From: Desulfobacteraceae bacterium
GTDB lineage: Bacteria > Desulfobacterota > Desulfobacteria > Desulfobacterales > Desulfosarcinaceae
Direction of reading: 5' to 3'
DNA length: 64,000 nucleotides
Assembly (NCBI GenBank): GCA_013003715.1
Contig: JABDIN010000088.1
Span: 1 to 64,000 of the forward strand
The position numbers and the translations under genes are program-made. The notes below the pieces were generated by a model that saw only the letters and a list, made by a program, of their open reading frames with translations, was not told the DNA's origin and ran no database searches. Each line of letters starts with the position of its first letter. The first letter of the stretch is position 1. Positions 25,360-34,207 of the stretch are shown here, in pieces.

Positions 25360-26028
25360 ATGAAAGGATACGTTTTTGGTGCGACAATCATAACGGCTAT
25401 CTGCCTGTTGGTCATCCTGATTGGCCCACCCGCCAGCGGTACGAATGAAGAAAAACCCCAGGACGATGCATTGCCGCTTCTGAGATTAGTGGACGCCGAG
25501 GGATGGATCCAGGTTGACTATGCAGACCACTCCCAATCATCTCAAGTTTTTACCCGTATTTGCACGGTTGAAGTCCATTTTTCAGCAATTACCGCTTTCC
25601 TGATCACCAAACAAAAAAAAATTGTCCCCTATTTCACAGATTCCGAAGAAAATGATTTTATATTGGGTGAAGTTGAGGAGAAATGCCGAATATTGAATAC
25701 GAGTGTGCCGATGATGGAGCAACGATGCACTTCCACCCAAAAACGATATTTGAGAGCAAGGATCACCGGTGGGAAGGTCAACCGGCTGAAAAAACCAATA
25801 CGTTTGGATGTCATTAACCTGGAAATTCAAAATTTTGAGGATGCCAGGGATGTCCACTGTGTGACCTGCGTATCATCCAAATGTACCGAATCTAACCAGC
25901 AGAGTGGAGGGACGCCGGCAGATTCATGGTGGCCGACGGCATTGTACAATTGGCCGTTAAAAGACGGGCACACCGAAACGATAGGACACTATAAGTATAC
26001 ACTTGTTTTGAATAGGCATAAAAGATGA
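25360..26028 (+). CDS. secreted/periplasmic protein, unknown
   Basis: A 222-residue protein with an N-terminal hydrophobic segment (about 5-27: VFGATIITAICLLVILIGPP), either a signal peptide or an anchor, followed by a soluble beta-rich domain. It has several Cys (CTVEV, EKCRIL, QRCTST, HCVTCVSSKC), suggesting disulfides in the periplasm. AAGGAG lies 9 nt before ATG 25360; the longer frame from 25330 is not favoured. I recognise no family. The next gene is convergent. Confidence 0.55.
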   Translation: MKGYVFGATIITAICLLVILIGPPASGTNEEKPQDDALPLLRLVDAEGWIQVDYADHSQSSQVFTRICTVEVHFSAITAFLITKQKKIVPYFTDSEENDFILGEVEEKCRILNTSVPMMEQRCTSTQKRYLRARITGGKVNRLKKPIRLDVINLEIQNFEDARDVHCVTCVSSKCTESNQQSGGTPADSWWPTALYNWPLKDGHTETIGHYKYTLVLNRHKR

Positions 26029-26092
26029 AAAACCGTGCATTCGATCATATGTTTAAAGTCCGGCTACCTGTTATCCCGGTTTTCCTGAAAAG

Positions 26093-26746
26093 TCATTCGT
26101 GGTAAGGGCTATTGGCGATAGCATTGTCTCGGGTTATCATTAATTCATTTACATCGTCTTCTATCAAAATGATTTCCGAACGCAGGTCCAATTGCCGGGA
26201 TTCTGCAGATCGAATGCTGCCTAATAGCTGAATCCGTCTTTTTTTACCGATGCCATCCTGGACAAGTTCCGTTTCCTGCTCGTCCATATCTGCTTGAATA
26301 GTATCCAACTCATCGTATAACTCATCGATTCGTTTTTGTTTGTATCGAATGCTTTGCTGCAATCTAAAGATCTCTTTCCCCTGCTCGTATGCATCAAGAA
26401 AAGCGGGTTCCTGGAGACCACGACAGACACCATTGTACGCGTTGCCATGGATTCCGAATCGGTATCCGGAGCGCGGGGTACAATGGTGTGCCAAACCCTC
26501 GATATGTCCTGTTCTATATCGATTCATGTCGGGTGACACATCATGTTTGGCGCAGGCTTTTCGATGTTTCCCGATTTGGGCCAGGGGAATTCCACGCGAG
26601 CCATCCTCGTAGCCAATGATATACCAGTCTGCATTCAGGCATTCATTCTCGCTCAGTGTGGCGCAACCTGCTGCGGCAAAGAGGATGGTCAGGACAATCA
26701 GACTGTTTAAAAAGAATATTTTTCGTGTAAGGCAAGCGCTTTTCAT
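26093..26746 (-). CDS. DUF2799 family lipoprotein
   Basis: A 217-residue lipoprotein: signal peptide with lipobox AAGC (Cys28). Residues 35-70 carry the DUF2799 pattern (CLNADWYIIGYEDGSRG, then IGKHRKACAKHD), and a second similar block follows (YRTGHIEGLAHHC, then GIHGNAYNGVC). Residues 125-210 are a predicted coiled coil (RLQQSIRYKQKRIDELYDEL). DUF2799 has no established function; members are small periplasmic or outer-membrane lipoproteins. AGAGG precedes the ATG. Monocistronic. Confidence 0.8.
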   Translation of the reverse strand: MKSACLTRKIFFLNSLIVLTILFAAAGCATLSENECLNADWYIIGYEDGSRGIPLAQIGKHRKACAKHDVSPDMNRYRTGHIEGLAHHCTPRSGYRFGIHGNAYNGVCRGLQEPAFLDAYEQGKEIFRLQQSIRYKQKRIDELYDELDTIQADMDEQETELVQDGIGKKRRIQLLGSIRSAESRQLDLRSEIILIEDDVNELMITRDNAIANSPYHE

Positions 26747-26836
26747 CTCATGGACCTCTCATTTGAAGCTGCGTTCTATTACGGTATTATTGTTCTGTCC
26801 GCGCCCCTTCTCCATACATGATCCCAGCGGCCACCT

Positions 26837-27553
26837 TTAAGCCTGCCGCCGGTGGAAGGTTTTCTGAGCCAGTTTTTGCCAGCGGGTTTCGGTAAACGCG
26901 GGATGACCGGCCAGGGACCGGAAAGTCTTCTCAATTTTAGGATCAAAACGCCACACCGGATAGGGCAAACCGCCGAGCAAACGGTTGAACAAGCAGGCTT
27001 CCATCGCCAATAGCAATACCGCCAGCAGGACACCGCCAATTTGAATAAGGCTGTCCAGGTAGCCCATGGCGGCGATCAGAGCTGTTGCCGCTGCAGGTGG
27101 GTGGACGCACCGGATCAATACCATGCCGAGGCTGACCGTGCCCATGGCAAGGACAATTGCCAGCAGGTGGGGCCAGTTCATGGCGGTTGGCGCCGTTTCG
27201 ATAAATGCCGGGAAGAGCGTCTGGGACAGGGTCAGGGCCCCCAGTCCGGACAACAGGGCCACTGTGTGGGACAATATGAGATTTCTCGGGCTGGCGGCTT
27301 CGGAAAGCGGGGTATAGAACAAGATGAAGGCTGACGGCCCCAAAGGCGGAAAGAGAAGCATTAAATTCGTCAGGAAGGCCATGAGGGTGATGGTGCCCAA
27401 TGCAACCATACCGGAGAAAAAAAGATATAAAATCGTGATGAGGTCCCGGTGTCGGTGACGTCGATACAGGTAGCTCAGTTGAAATTTTGAAAAGAAGGCC
27501 ACCAGACGGTAAAAAAACGTTTGCTGAGGTCCCCGGACAGGTTTTTTTTTCAC
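26837..27553 (-). CDS. HPP family membrane protein
   Basis: A 238-residue protein with the HPP signature CVHPPAAATAL (about 147-157) and four to five membrane helices (LITILYLFFSGMVALGTITL, then FLTNLMLLFPPLGPSAFIL and following segments). HPP proteins are integral membrane proteins, some implicated in nitrite transport. The gene begins with a GTG overlapping the stop of the HDOD gene (GTGA), so the two are translationally coupled. The basic N-terminus (KKKPVRGPQQ) faces the cytoplasm. No direct clue to the substrate here. Confidence 0.85.
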   Translation of the reverse strand: MKKKPVRGPQQTFFYRLVAFFSKFQLSYLYRRHRHRDLITILYLFFSGMVALGTITLMAFLTNLMLLFPPLGPSAFILFYTPLSEAASPRNLILSHTVALLSGLGALTLSQTLFPAFIETAPTAMNWPHLLAIVLAMGTVSLGMVLIRCVHPPAAATALIAAMGYLDSLIQIGGVLLAVLLLAMEACLFNRLLGGLPYPVWRFDPKIEKTFRSLAGHPAFTETRWQKLAQKTFHRRQA

Positions 27554-28509
27554 TCTCCTTGCTCCTGGTCAGTGGATTCAGCAAGAGCTGCCAATTGATC
27601 CAAAGCATCACCAACGCCCCGGTTGGTGAGTCCGAATAGGAGGAGTACTTCATCGAGGCCGGCTTTGATATGGGTGATCATCTGAACAACTTCGGCCGTA
27701 GAGATGCCAAGTAACTGCGTGGCCGCCGTGTGCATGGTTTGAATCCGGTCCGGATCTTGTTTCAATACACTTGACCAGAGTGCGGAAGCGGCCATGGGCA
27801 CCACAATCGTATCCGTCAATTCGAGTTTACGGATTTCATCCATGGACAGGTTATGCGCCCCGATGTAGCACACCAGTTCGTCCGGAAATCCCCAGGACTG
27901 AACAATCCAGGCGCCGGCCTGGGCATGATCCCACCCGAAGTGCTCCCGTTCCAGCCGGGACAGCCGTTCAGGGCTCTGCGACCATTCCGCCATGATGGGT
28001 GTGTAGTATTCGCTCCAGACACTCAGGAGCACCGGCAGGGCAACATCAGAAATCAACGAGGCGGTGAAGGCTTCTTCTGCTTTATCCTTTATCAGGACGG
28101 TCGCCATACTTCGGGAGAAAAACGCGCGTACCAGGGAATCGATCCAGAACGCTTCATGGTCAAAGATATCGCCAGTGGGTCTCGGTATGGCATCCATGAC
28201 CGAATATGCCATTACCAGGGAACGAATATTTTTGATCCCCAGAAACGTCACCGCCTGCTTGATTTCGGACACCGGCGACCGGGGGCTGTAAAAAGAAGAG
28301 TTTACGGTTTGGATTACCTTGGCGGAAATACCGGTGGCCGAGGAAATCAGGGTCGCCAGCCGGTCGATGTCCGGGTCTTCATTGTTGATTTCGGCAAGCA
28401 GACGTTGAACCGCCAACGGCAGGGGCGGAATCTCGATACCCTTGAACATGGTATTGAAATTACCAGTGGCGATAGCGGCATGACGCCGTAATTTTTGGAA
28501 TAATCCCAT
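27550..28509 (-). CDS. HDOD domain signalling protein
   Basis: A 319-residue single HDOD domain protein (about 20-245): LPLAVQRLLAEINNEDPDID, then ISAKVIQTVNSSFYSPRSPV and IKQAVTFLGIKNIRSLV are the canonical opening helices. HDOD proteins are catalytically degenerate relatives of HD phosphohydrolases, used as output or scaffold modules in motility and c-di-GMP signalling. No other domain is attached. It is the first gene of a coupled pair with the HPP membrane protein. Confidence 0.88.
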   Translation of the reverse strand: MGLFQKLRRHAAIATGNFNTMFKGIEIPPLPLAVQRLLAEINNEDPDIDRLATLISSATGISAKVIQTVNSSFYSPRSPVSEIKQAVTFLGIKNIRSLVMAYSVMDAIPRPTGDIFDHEAFWIDSLVRAFFSRSMATVLIKDKAEEAFTASLISDVALPVLLSVWSEYYTPIMAEWSQSPERLSRLEREHFGWDHAQAGAWIVQSWGFPDELVCYIGAHNLSMDEIRKLELTDTIVVPMAASALWSSVLKQDPDRIQTMHTAATQLLGISTAEVVQMITHIKAGLDEVLLLFGLTNRGVGDALDQLAALAESTDQEQGE

Positions 28510-28734
28510 ATCGTTTTCTGTCTGTCCCGATCAAAAATCAGACGGCATGTTTACCACCAGACTATCGTCATTTATGGTCAAAACTTTAGGTCGCCGTCCG
28601 GGCTGCAAGTGCACGACAGAAAATCCAAAGAAATGGCATTTGATCTATCAAGTTATTTTTTTTACCATCAAAATACTGAAGTTCACCGGTATACTCCTTC
28701 AACTTGCCGCATCCTACCGGTTGGATTTTTTTGC

Positions 28735-28882
28735 ATCGGCGGATAAATACGCAAAACTCGTAGGTCTGGTTTATGGGAGGCGGTGACTGCAAGAAGGCTT
28801 GTCCCCAGTAAGTTCCGCCGGAAACTCATTGCGCGAATCAGCGATACGTCACTTGACCTATTTAGTTGCCGGATTAATATTA
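28735..28882 (-). repeat. dispersed repeat, copy C (~147 bp)
   Basis: Reverse-complement copy of the elements at 349-496 and 1511-1657, with the same terminal inverted repeats (CCGGCAACTAAATA / CGGCGGATAAATA). It begins 10 bp after the stop of the CoA ligase and lies in the 383-bp gap to the HDOD gene start. The short ORFs inside all three copies (for example those reading DKYAKLV-x-LVYG on one strand or RVLRI-x-PP on the other) come from the repeat and are not counted as genes. The remaining 28510-28734 shows nothing. Confidence 0.75.
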
Positions 28883-28892
28883 TCCTCAAGAA

Positions 28893-30530
28893 TCAGCTTT
28901 CCGCTCGCCGTTGCTCCTCATCCCGGATTTCTCTTCTCAACAACTTCCCAACCTTGGACTTAGGCAGCATGTCCCGGAATTCGATGTACTGGGGCACTTT
29001 GTAGGCCACGAGACTCTTCCGGCACCATTTGATAAGGTCATAGCCGGTAATGCCTTTGATATCGGATTTCAGGACCACGTAGGCTTTGATGCGTTCACCG
29101 ACTTTTTCATCGGGAATACCGACGACGCAGGTGCCGATGACGGCGGTGTGTTCCTGGAGTACGGCCTCGATTTCGGATGCGGACACCCGGTATCCCTTGT
29201 GTTTGATGGTGTCCACGGTCCTGTCCACAAAATAGAGATGGCCGTCCTGGTCCATGGACATAATGTCGGCGGTGCGGTACCAGGTTTTGCCGTCCAGTTG
29301 GATGAAGGATTTTTCGGTCTCCTCGGGCTTGTTCAGATAGGTGGTGACCATGTGTTTCGAGTGGACGATAATCTCACCGGGTTCTCCGGGATCCACAGGC
29401 ATGAGAAACAGGGGGTCGACTATTTTGACCTCTTTGCTGGGAACGATGGTGCCCACGCTTTTGGGCGGGTTTTCAATGTTCGTCGGGCACATGGACACAC
29501 CACCGCAGGTTTCGGTGGCGCCGTATCCCTGATAAATGGATTTCCCGAATTTGTTTTTCCAGCGTTTCCCCACTTCCACGGGAAGCACATCCCCGGCGCT
29601 GTACCAGTAATCCACGGAACGCAGATCATATTGATTCAGGCGGTCGTGTTCCAGCATCATCCGGTATAAGGTGGGCACGCCGATGAGGGAACGCACCTTG
29701 AAACGGTGAATGGCGTCGAAGGTGGCATCCAGATTGATACGGGGTTGAATCAACAGGGCACCGCCCACAAACAGGGTGGCCAGGCTACAGGTCTGGCCCA
29801 GGATGTGAAACAGCGGAGCATTGCCGAAGATGATGTTCTCCTTGGCCGGCACAAGGTGTTCGCTTGTCCGGATCTGCTCCAGGGCGGAGGTCAGATACAA
29901 TTCCTGGGTGAGGGGCACGCCCTTGGGAAATTTTGTGGTTCCACCGGTGTAGAGGATCTGTGCCGTTGTGCCCGGTTCCGGCTGAAACGGCGGGGCATCC
30001 GTATCTTTATATTTGCCCAACAACGTGCGAATTGAAAATACATTGTCTTCCCAGGACACTGAACCCCGGGGGACGACATCAAACAGATACCCGAATCCAC
30101 GCTTCATCACGTTGAGCAGATCCGTCATGCGCGCCACAACCACCCGTTTAAGGTTCGTATTGGGCATGACCTGTTTCACATACCCGAAATTGGTGTCCGC
30201 GCAGATGATGGTTTCGGCCTCGCTGTCATTGGTGATGTAAGTGACGTCATGGGGGGTATAGATCGGCGTAATGGGCACGCAAACCGCCCCCATCTTTTGA
30301 ATTCCCAGCCAGGCCACCACCCATTGGATACTATTGGGAAGGTATATAACCACCTTTTCTCCGGGCACGACGCCAATGTCCAGAAGTGCCGCGGCAAGCC
30401 GACCTGCAAGATCCCGGACACGGCTGTAGCTGAATCTTGTCCCGAGGTAGATCACCGCCGTAGCGTCCGGTGTTTTCTTAGCGGTTGCTTCAAATGTTTC
30501 GTAGATCGTATTCGTTGGTTTGCTTTCCAT
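28893..30530 (-). CDS. AMP-forming acyl/aryl-CoA synthetase of the Liv-type transport operon
   Basis: A 545-residue ANL-superfamily ligase (acid + ATP + CoA to acyl-CoA). Motifs visible: the P-loop ILYTGGTTKFPKG, then GYGATETCGG (A5), YRTADIMSMDQDGHLYFVDR (A7-A8) and the C-terminal lysine region PKSKVGKLLRRE. ATG 30530 (MESKPTNTIYETF) is taken as start because homologues begin close to TIYE; an ATG at 30566 would add 12 residues, and neither has a strong Shine-Dalgarno. It follows the ATPase genes of a branched-chain-type ABC importer on the same strand, so the imported acid is probably activated by this enzyme. Substrate class (aromatic, branched or fatty acid) unknown. Confidence 0.86.
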   Translation of the reverse strand: MESKPTNTIYETFEATAKKTPDATAVIYLGTRFSYSRVRDLAGRLAAALLDIGVVPGEKVVIYLPNSIQWVVAWLGIQKMGAVCVPITPIYTPHDVTYITNDSEAETIICADTNFGYVKQVMPNTNLKRVVVARMTDLLNVMKRGFGYLFDVVPRGSVSWEDNVFSIRTLLGKYKDTDAPPFQPEPGTTAQILYTGGTTKFPKGVPLTQELYLTSALEQIRTSEHLVPAKENIIFGNAPLFHILGQTCSLATLFVGGALLIQPRINLDATFDAIHRFKVRSLIGVPTLYRMMLEHDRLNQYDLRSVDYWYSAGDVLPVEVGKRWKNKFGKSIYQGYGATETCGGVSMCPTNIENPPKSVGTIVPSKEVKIVDPLFLMPVDPGEPGEIIVHSKHMVTTYLNKPEETEKSFIQLDGKTWYRTADIMSMDQDGHLYFVDRTVDTIKHKGYRVSASEIEAVLQEHTAVIGTCVVGIPDEKVGERIKAYVVLKSDIKGITGYDLIKWCRKSLVAYKVPQYIEFRDMLPKSKVGKLLRREIRDEEQRRAES

Positions 30531-30630
30531 GATGGTTTTTATGACCCCGTGGTAATTGATAAACAACGCTCATTTCTCTGATTTCAATCAATAGAAGGCC
30601 TATCCAGGTTAGACCGCAGATAACATGGTT

Positions 30631-31377
30631 CTAAATTCCAAAGTAGGCTGCCTTGATCTCCGGATTATCCATGAGTTCGGCCCCGGTACCGCTGAGGGTG
30701 AGCATACCGTTTTCCACGACATAGCCCCGGTCGATGATCGGGAGGACCGGGCGGGCAAATTGTTCACAGATCACCACGGTAATGCCGGAGTCCTGGTTGA
30801 GATTGACGATGGCCTCCACCACGGCTTTTTGCATGAGCGGGCTCAGCCCCAGCAGAGGCTCATCAAGCAGGAGCAGGGTGGGGCGCACGGTCAGCGCCAT
30901 GCCGATGGCCAGCATCTGTTGTTCGCCGCCGCTTAAAAAACCGGCTTTCCGTTTTCGCAGGGGATACAGGGCCGGAAACAATTCAAAAACACTGTCCATG
31001 GTTTCAGCGATTTCACTTCGTTTTCTCAGGTGGCCGGAAATTTTGAGGTTTTCGATGACGCTGCTCTCCCCGAACACGGGATGCCGTTCCCTGGAGAGTA
31101 CGATGCCCTTTTGTACCCGCGCATCCGCAGAGGCTTCGGTGATATCCTCTCCCTCGAAAGAGATACGGCCGTAAACCGTTATGCGTTCACCACCTTTGCG
31201 TTTTTCCTTGATCCGCATATCGATGATCAGGCCCGAGACTGTATTCATCAAGGTGGTTTTCCCTGCACTGTTGGACCCGATGACCCCGACGATTTCTCCG
31301 GTATTCACCGCCATGGTCAACCCATTGACCGCCAGCGCATTCTCAAAAAACACCATTAAATTCTCAATTTCAAGCAT
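30631..31377 (-). CDS. livF: branched-chain-type ABC transporter ATPase (LivF-like)
   Basis: A 248-residue ABC ATPase of the LivF group. Walker A is GSNSAGKTT (about 34-42), signature LSGGEQQ, Walker B LLLLDEPLLGLSP and the switch His in VVICEQ-type sequence. It has a slightly longer insert than usual after Walker A (MRIKEKRKGGERI). It works with LivG as the ATPase pair energising import through LivH/LivM. In this operon it is followed by the CoA ligase gene and preceded by livG across a 140-bp gap with no feature. Confidence 0.9.
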   Translation of the reverse strand: MLEIENLMVFFENALAVNGLTMAVNTGEIVGVIGSNSAGKTTLMNTVSGLIIDMRIKEKRKGGERITVYGRISFEGEDITEASADARVQKGIVLSRERHPVFGESSVIENLKISGHLRKRSEIAETMDSVFELFPALYPLRKRKAGFLSGGEQQMLAIGMALTVRPTLLLLDEPLLGLSPLMQKAVVEAIVNLNQDSGITVVICEQFARPVLPIIDRGYVVENGMLTLSGTGAELMDNPEIKAAYFGI

Positions 31378-31517
31378 GGATACCCTTAAGTAATTTTAAA
31401 ATGTGAAATACTTTAAGATTTTAAAACAAGCCCCGGTACCCTTCCGGTGTGTGAAAGGTCCGTTTTAATCTTTAAAATTCAAATTTCAAATTTATGATTT
31501 AAAAATTCCTCCCACCA

Positions 31518-32267
31518 CTATTCCGTTCCCAGGTACGCGTTTTTGACCTCATCCTGCTCCATCACTTCCGATGACGGGCCGTCGGCTATTTTTTCGCCAT
31601 AGTTCATTACGATAATCCGGTCGGCGATCTTGAACAATTCCTTGAGCCGGTGTTCGATCATGATGATGGTCTTGCCCTGCAGGCGGAGTTTTTCGATGAT
31701 GGGAACGATACTGGCGACTTCGGCCAGACTCAGGCCGGAGAACAATTCGTCCAGTATGATGAGATCCGGCTCCAGGGCGATGGCCTTGGCCAACTCCAGG
31801 CGTTTGAGGTATCCCTGGGGCAAAGCGCCGGCTATTTTGTAAGCCACGTGCGCATCCCGTTCGAATCCCACTTCCTCCAGCAGATCCAGCGCCACGGCAT
31901 CCCGGTCTCCATACTTTCCGCCCACCAGGCCTTTCACGCGCGGTGAAAACAGGGGTATGATCATGTTTTTATAGGCTGGGAGCTGATAAAAAGGCCGTAC
32001 CATCTGGAATGTGCGGGCGATACCCAGACGCACGATCTTATAGGCCGGCAGACTATGGATGGGCCGCCCCTTGTAAATCACCTTTCCCGAAGAGGGTTTG
32101 ACAAAACGGGAAATAAGGTTGACCAGGGTGGTCTTGCCGGAGCCGTTTGGGCCGATGACGCCGAGCAGTTCTCCCTCGTTCAGATCAAAACTGACCTGGC
32201 TTACGGCCTGGACTCCGCCGAATGATTTGCTCAGTTTTGATATCTGCAGTAGAGGTGTAACCGTCAT
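31518..32267 (-). CDS. livG: branched-chain-type ABC transporter ATPase (LivG-like)
   Basis: A 249-residue ABC ATPase with Walker A GPNGSGKTT, the LivG-specific RFVKPSSGKV and IARTFQMVRPFYQLPAYKN regions, and Walker B LIILDELFSGLS. The signature motif is LPQGYLKR instead of the common LSYGQQR, and Walker B ends in EL instead of EP, both mild deviations. ATG 32267 is preceded by GGAGGTGG and overlaps the livM stop by 4 bp (ATGA), so the longer frame from 32285 is not used. Translationally coupled to livM. Confidence 0.9.
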   Translation of the reverse strand: MTVTPLLQISKLSKSFGGVQAVSQVSFDLNEGELLGVIGPNGSGKTTLVNLISRFVKPSSGKVIYKGRPIHSLPAYKIVRLGIARTFQMVRPFYQLPAYKNMIIPLFSPRVKGLVGGKYGDRDAVALDLLEEVGFERDAHVAYKIAGALPQGYLKRLELAKAIALEPDLIILDELFSGLSLAEVASIVPIIEKLRLQGKTIIMIEHRLKELFKIADRIIVMNYGEKIADGPSSEVMEQDEVKNAYLGTE

Positions 32268-33268
32268 TTTTCCACCTCCACCCATCTTTCAAACTGGTGA
32301 TATTTTCGTTGGGCGTAGTGAAACAATCCCTCGGGGATGGCCACGATAAACACCACCAGAAAGGCGCCGTAAAACACGATCCGCAACCCTCCGATACCCC
32401 GCAGTACCTCGGACAACGGCACCAGGATACAGGCGCCGAGGGTGGCGCCGGCCAGACTGCCGGGTCCGCCCACTACAGCAGCGGCAATGGGCAAAATGGA
32501 GTAATCCAGTGCAAACACGGGCATTCCCACGAACATGTAGACATGGGTCATGAAAGCGCCGGCAAACGCCCCCACGGAACCGGCAATGAACAGGGCCTGG
32601 ATCTTGAACCAGTAAATGTTGATACCGGCATTGGTGACGGACCGGTCATTGTCATTGATGCCTTTGAGCACCAGTCCGAAATCGGATGTCAACATTCTCC
32701 GGAATCCGAAAAGTGCGGCGGTGAGCACACCGAAGATGAGATATATTTCAATCCAGATGGAAGGCAGCGGTGTCATGCCGCTCAATCCTTCCGTGCCGCC
32801 GAATATCTTGGTGGCCTCAATCACCCGCACCAGCATAAGCGGAAGTATGAGGGTCACCATGGAAAAATAAATACCCCTCAACCGGAGAACCGGCAACAGC
32901 AGCAATGTGCTGATGGCTCCGCCTGCCACGGCCGCCAGGGGCAGGGTGATAAAGGGCGAAATTCCGAAATAATGGTTCATGACGCCGGCGCAATAGGCCC
33001 CCATACCGAAAAAAAGTGCCTGGCCCAGGGAGATCATACCGGTCTGGGCCAGAATATCCCAGCTGATGGCCAGCAGTCCGAACACCGCCACGGACAGCAT
33101 TACTTTCTGCCAGTAGGGACCCAGCAGCAGAGGGAGTGTCAGGAAAATGAAAACCGGCAGCCATCGGGGCGAGGACAGATAGAGCATTTCGCGCCAGGAG
33201 CATACAGCGAAAACATCCTCGGACCGTACCTTGATCCCCCGGTCTATGCGTTCTTTTCGTTTTTTCAA
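32264..33268 (-). CDS. livM: branched-chain-type ABC transporter permease (LivM-like)
   Basis: A 334-residue permease with about nine helices, including the LivM signature WDILAQTGMISLGQALFFGM (about 68-87) and GPGSLAGATLGACIL near the C-terminus. It forms the membrane channel together with LivH. The start codon is TTG (33268), 6 bp after the livH stop, with AAGGA upstream. A long frame on the opposite strand here is a coding shadow. Confidence 0.9.
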   Translation of the reverse strand: MKKRKERIDRGIKVRSEDVFAVCSWREMLYLSSPRWLPVFIFLTLPLLLGPYWQKVMLSVAVFGLLAISWDILAQTGMISLGQALFFGMGAYCAGVMNHYFGISPFITLPLAAVAGGAISTLLLLPVLRLRGIYFSMVTLILPLMLVRVIEATKIFGGTEGLSGMTPLPSIWIEIYLIFGVLTAALFGFRRMLTSDFGLVLKGINDNDRSVTNAGINIYWFKIQALFIAGSVGAFAGAFMTHVYMFVGMPVFALDYSILPIAAAVVGGPGSLAGATLGACILVPLSEVLRGIGGLRIVFYGAFLVVFIVAIPEGLFHYAQRKYHQFERWVEVEK

Positions 33269-33274
33269 ACCGTG

Positions 33275-34147
33275 TTAAATCCTTTCTTCCAGTTCCTTTT
33301 GCTTACCGAAAAAACCCGAGGGTTTGACGGCCAGGACAATAAGTATGGCCGCCAGACTGACAATCATGGTCCAGTGGGAACCGATGTAGGAATCGGTGAA
33401 CCGTTCGGCGAATCCGATGACAAAACTGGCCAGGATGACACCGCCGGTACTTCCCAGTCCACCGATGATGCAGACGGCCAGGGCTTTGATGAGCACATCG
33501 TATCCTTCTTCCGGCGATATAGTGCCCAGCGGAATAATCACGGTGGCCGCCACAGCCGCCAGCCCGGCGCCCATGGCCACCGCCAGCATGGCGATTTTAT
33601 CCGGATTGATGCCGAAGGTGAGGGCCGTGCGCTCGTCCTGGGCAATGCCCCTGAAGGCCAGCCCCAATGACGTGTGATGGGTGAAGACCCACAGGCCAAG
33701 CACCAGCACCACACCGATTGCCACGATGAGCAACCGTTGCATGTCCACAAAGGCACCGCCGATAAAGAAACTGTAATCCGCAAATACCGGCAGGTTGTAC
33801 TCAAAACCCACGAAACCGAAGTAGCGGAACAATTCCAGGACGGCCAACCCGATGCCGAAGGTGGCGATGACCTCGGACAATGCCTGGCCGCGCACCCGCA
33901 TGAGTACAAACCGGTACATGGCGGCGCCCAAGAGTGCGGTAATCAGAATGGACAGAAGGACGGATACCGGGTAAGAAAAACCGAGGAGGTTGATCATCAT
34001 CCAGGTCGCATAGGCGGACAGCACATAAAACGCGCCATATGCGAAATTGGCCACCCCGCTTATCCCGAAGGTGAGATTGAACCCGATGGCCATCAGGGCG
34101 AGAATGACGCTGTTGATGATGGCGTAAATGGCGGTTCCGGCTAACAT
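33275..34147 (-). CDS. livH: branched-chain-type ABC transporter permease (LivH-like)
   Basis: A 290-residue permease with eight or so helices and the LivH signature ALMAIGFNLTFGISGVANFA (about 16-35), plus GGLGSTGGVILASFVIGF near 213-230. It pairs with LivM. It follows the substrate-binding protein gene at 60 bp in the same orientation. Confidence 0.9.
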   Translation of the reverse strand: MLAGTAIYAIINSVILALMAIGFNLTFGISGVANFAYGAFYVLSAYATWMMINLLGFSYPVSVLLSILITALLGAAMYRFVLMRVRGQALSEVIATFGIGLAVLELFRYFGFVGFEYNLPVFADYSFFIGGAFVDMQRLLIVAIGVVLVLGLWVFTHHTSLGLAFRGIAQDERTALTFGINPDKIAMLAVAMGAGLAAVAATVIIPLGTISPEEGYDVLIKALAVCIIGGLGSTGGVILASFVIGFAERFTDSYIGSHWTMIVSLAAILIVLAVKPSGFFGKQKELEERI

Positions 34148-34207
34148 ATGTTGTCTATTTCCTCATGTGGTGAAATCAAAAAAAATGTTAAATCTTAAAA
34201 TTTGAAG

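Noticed and set aside
32297-33670. 457-codon open frame on the plus strand
   Set aside because: It is antisense to livM/livH, which have clear family motifs; composition is His/Gln/Gly-rich as expected for a shadow frame.
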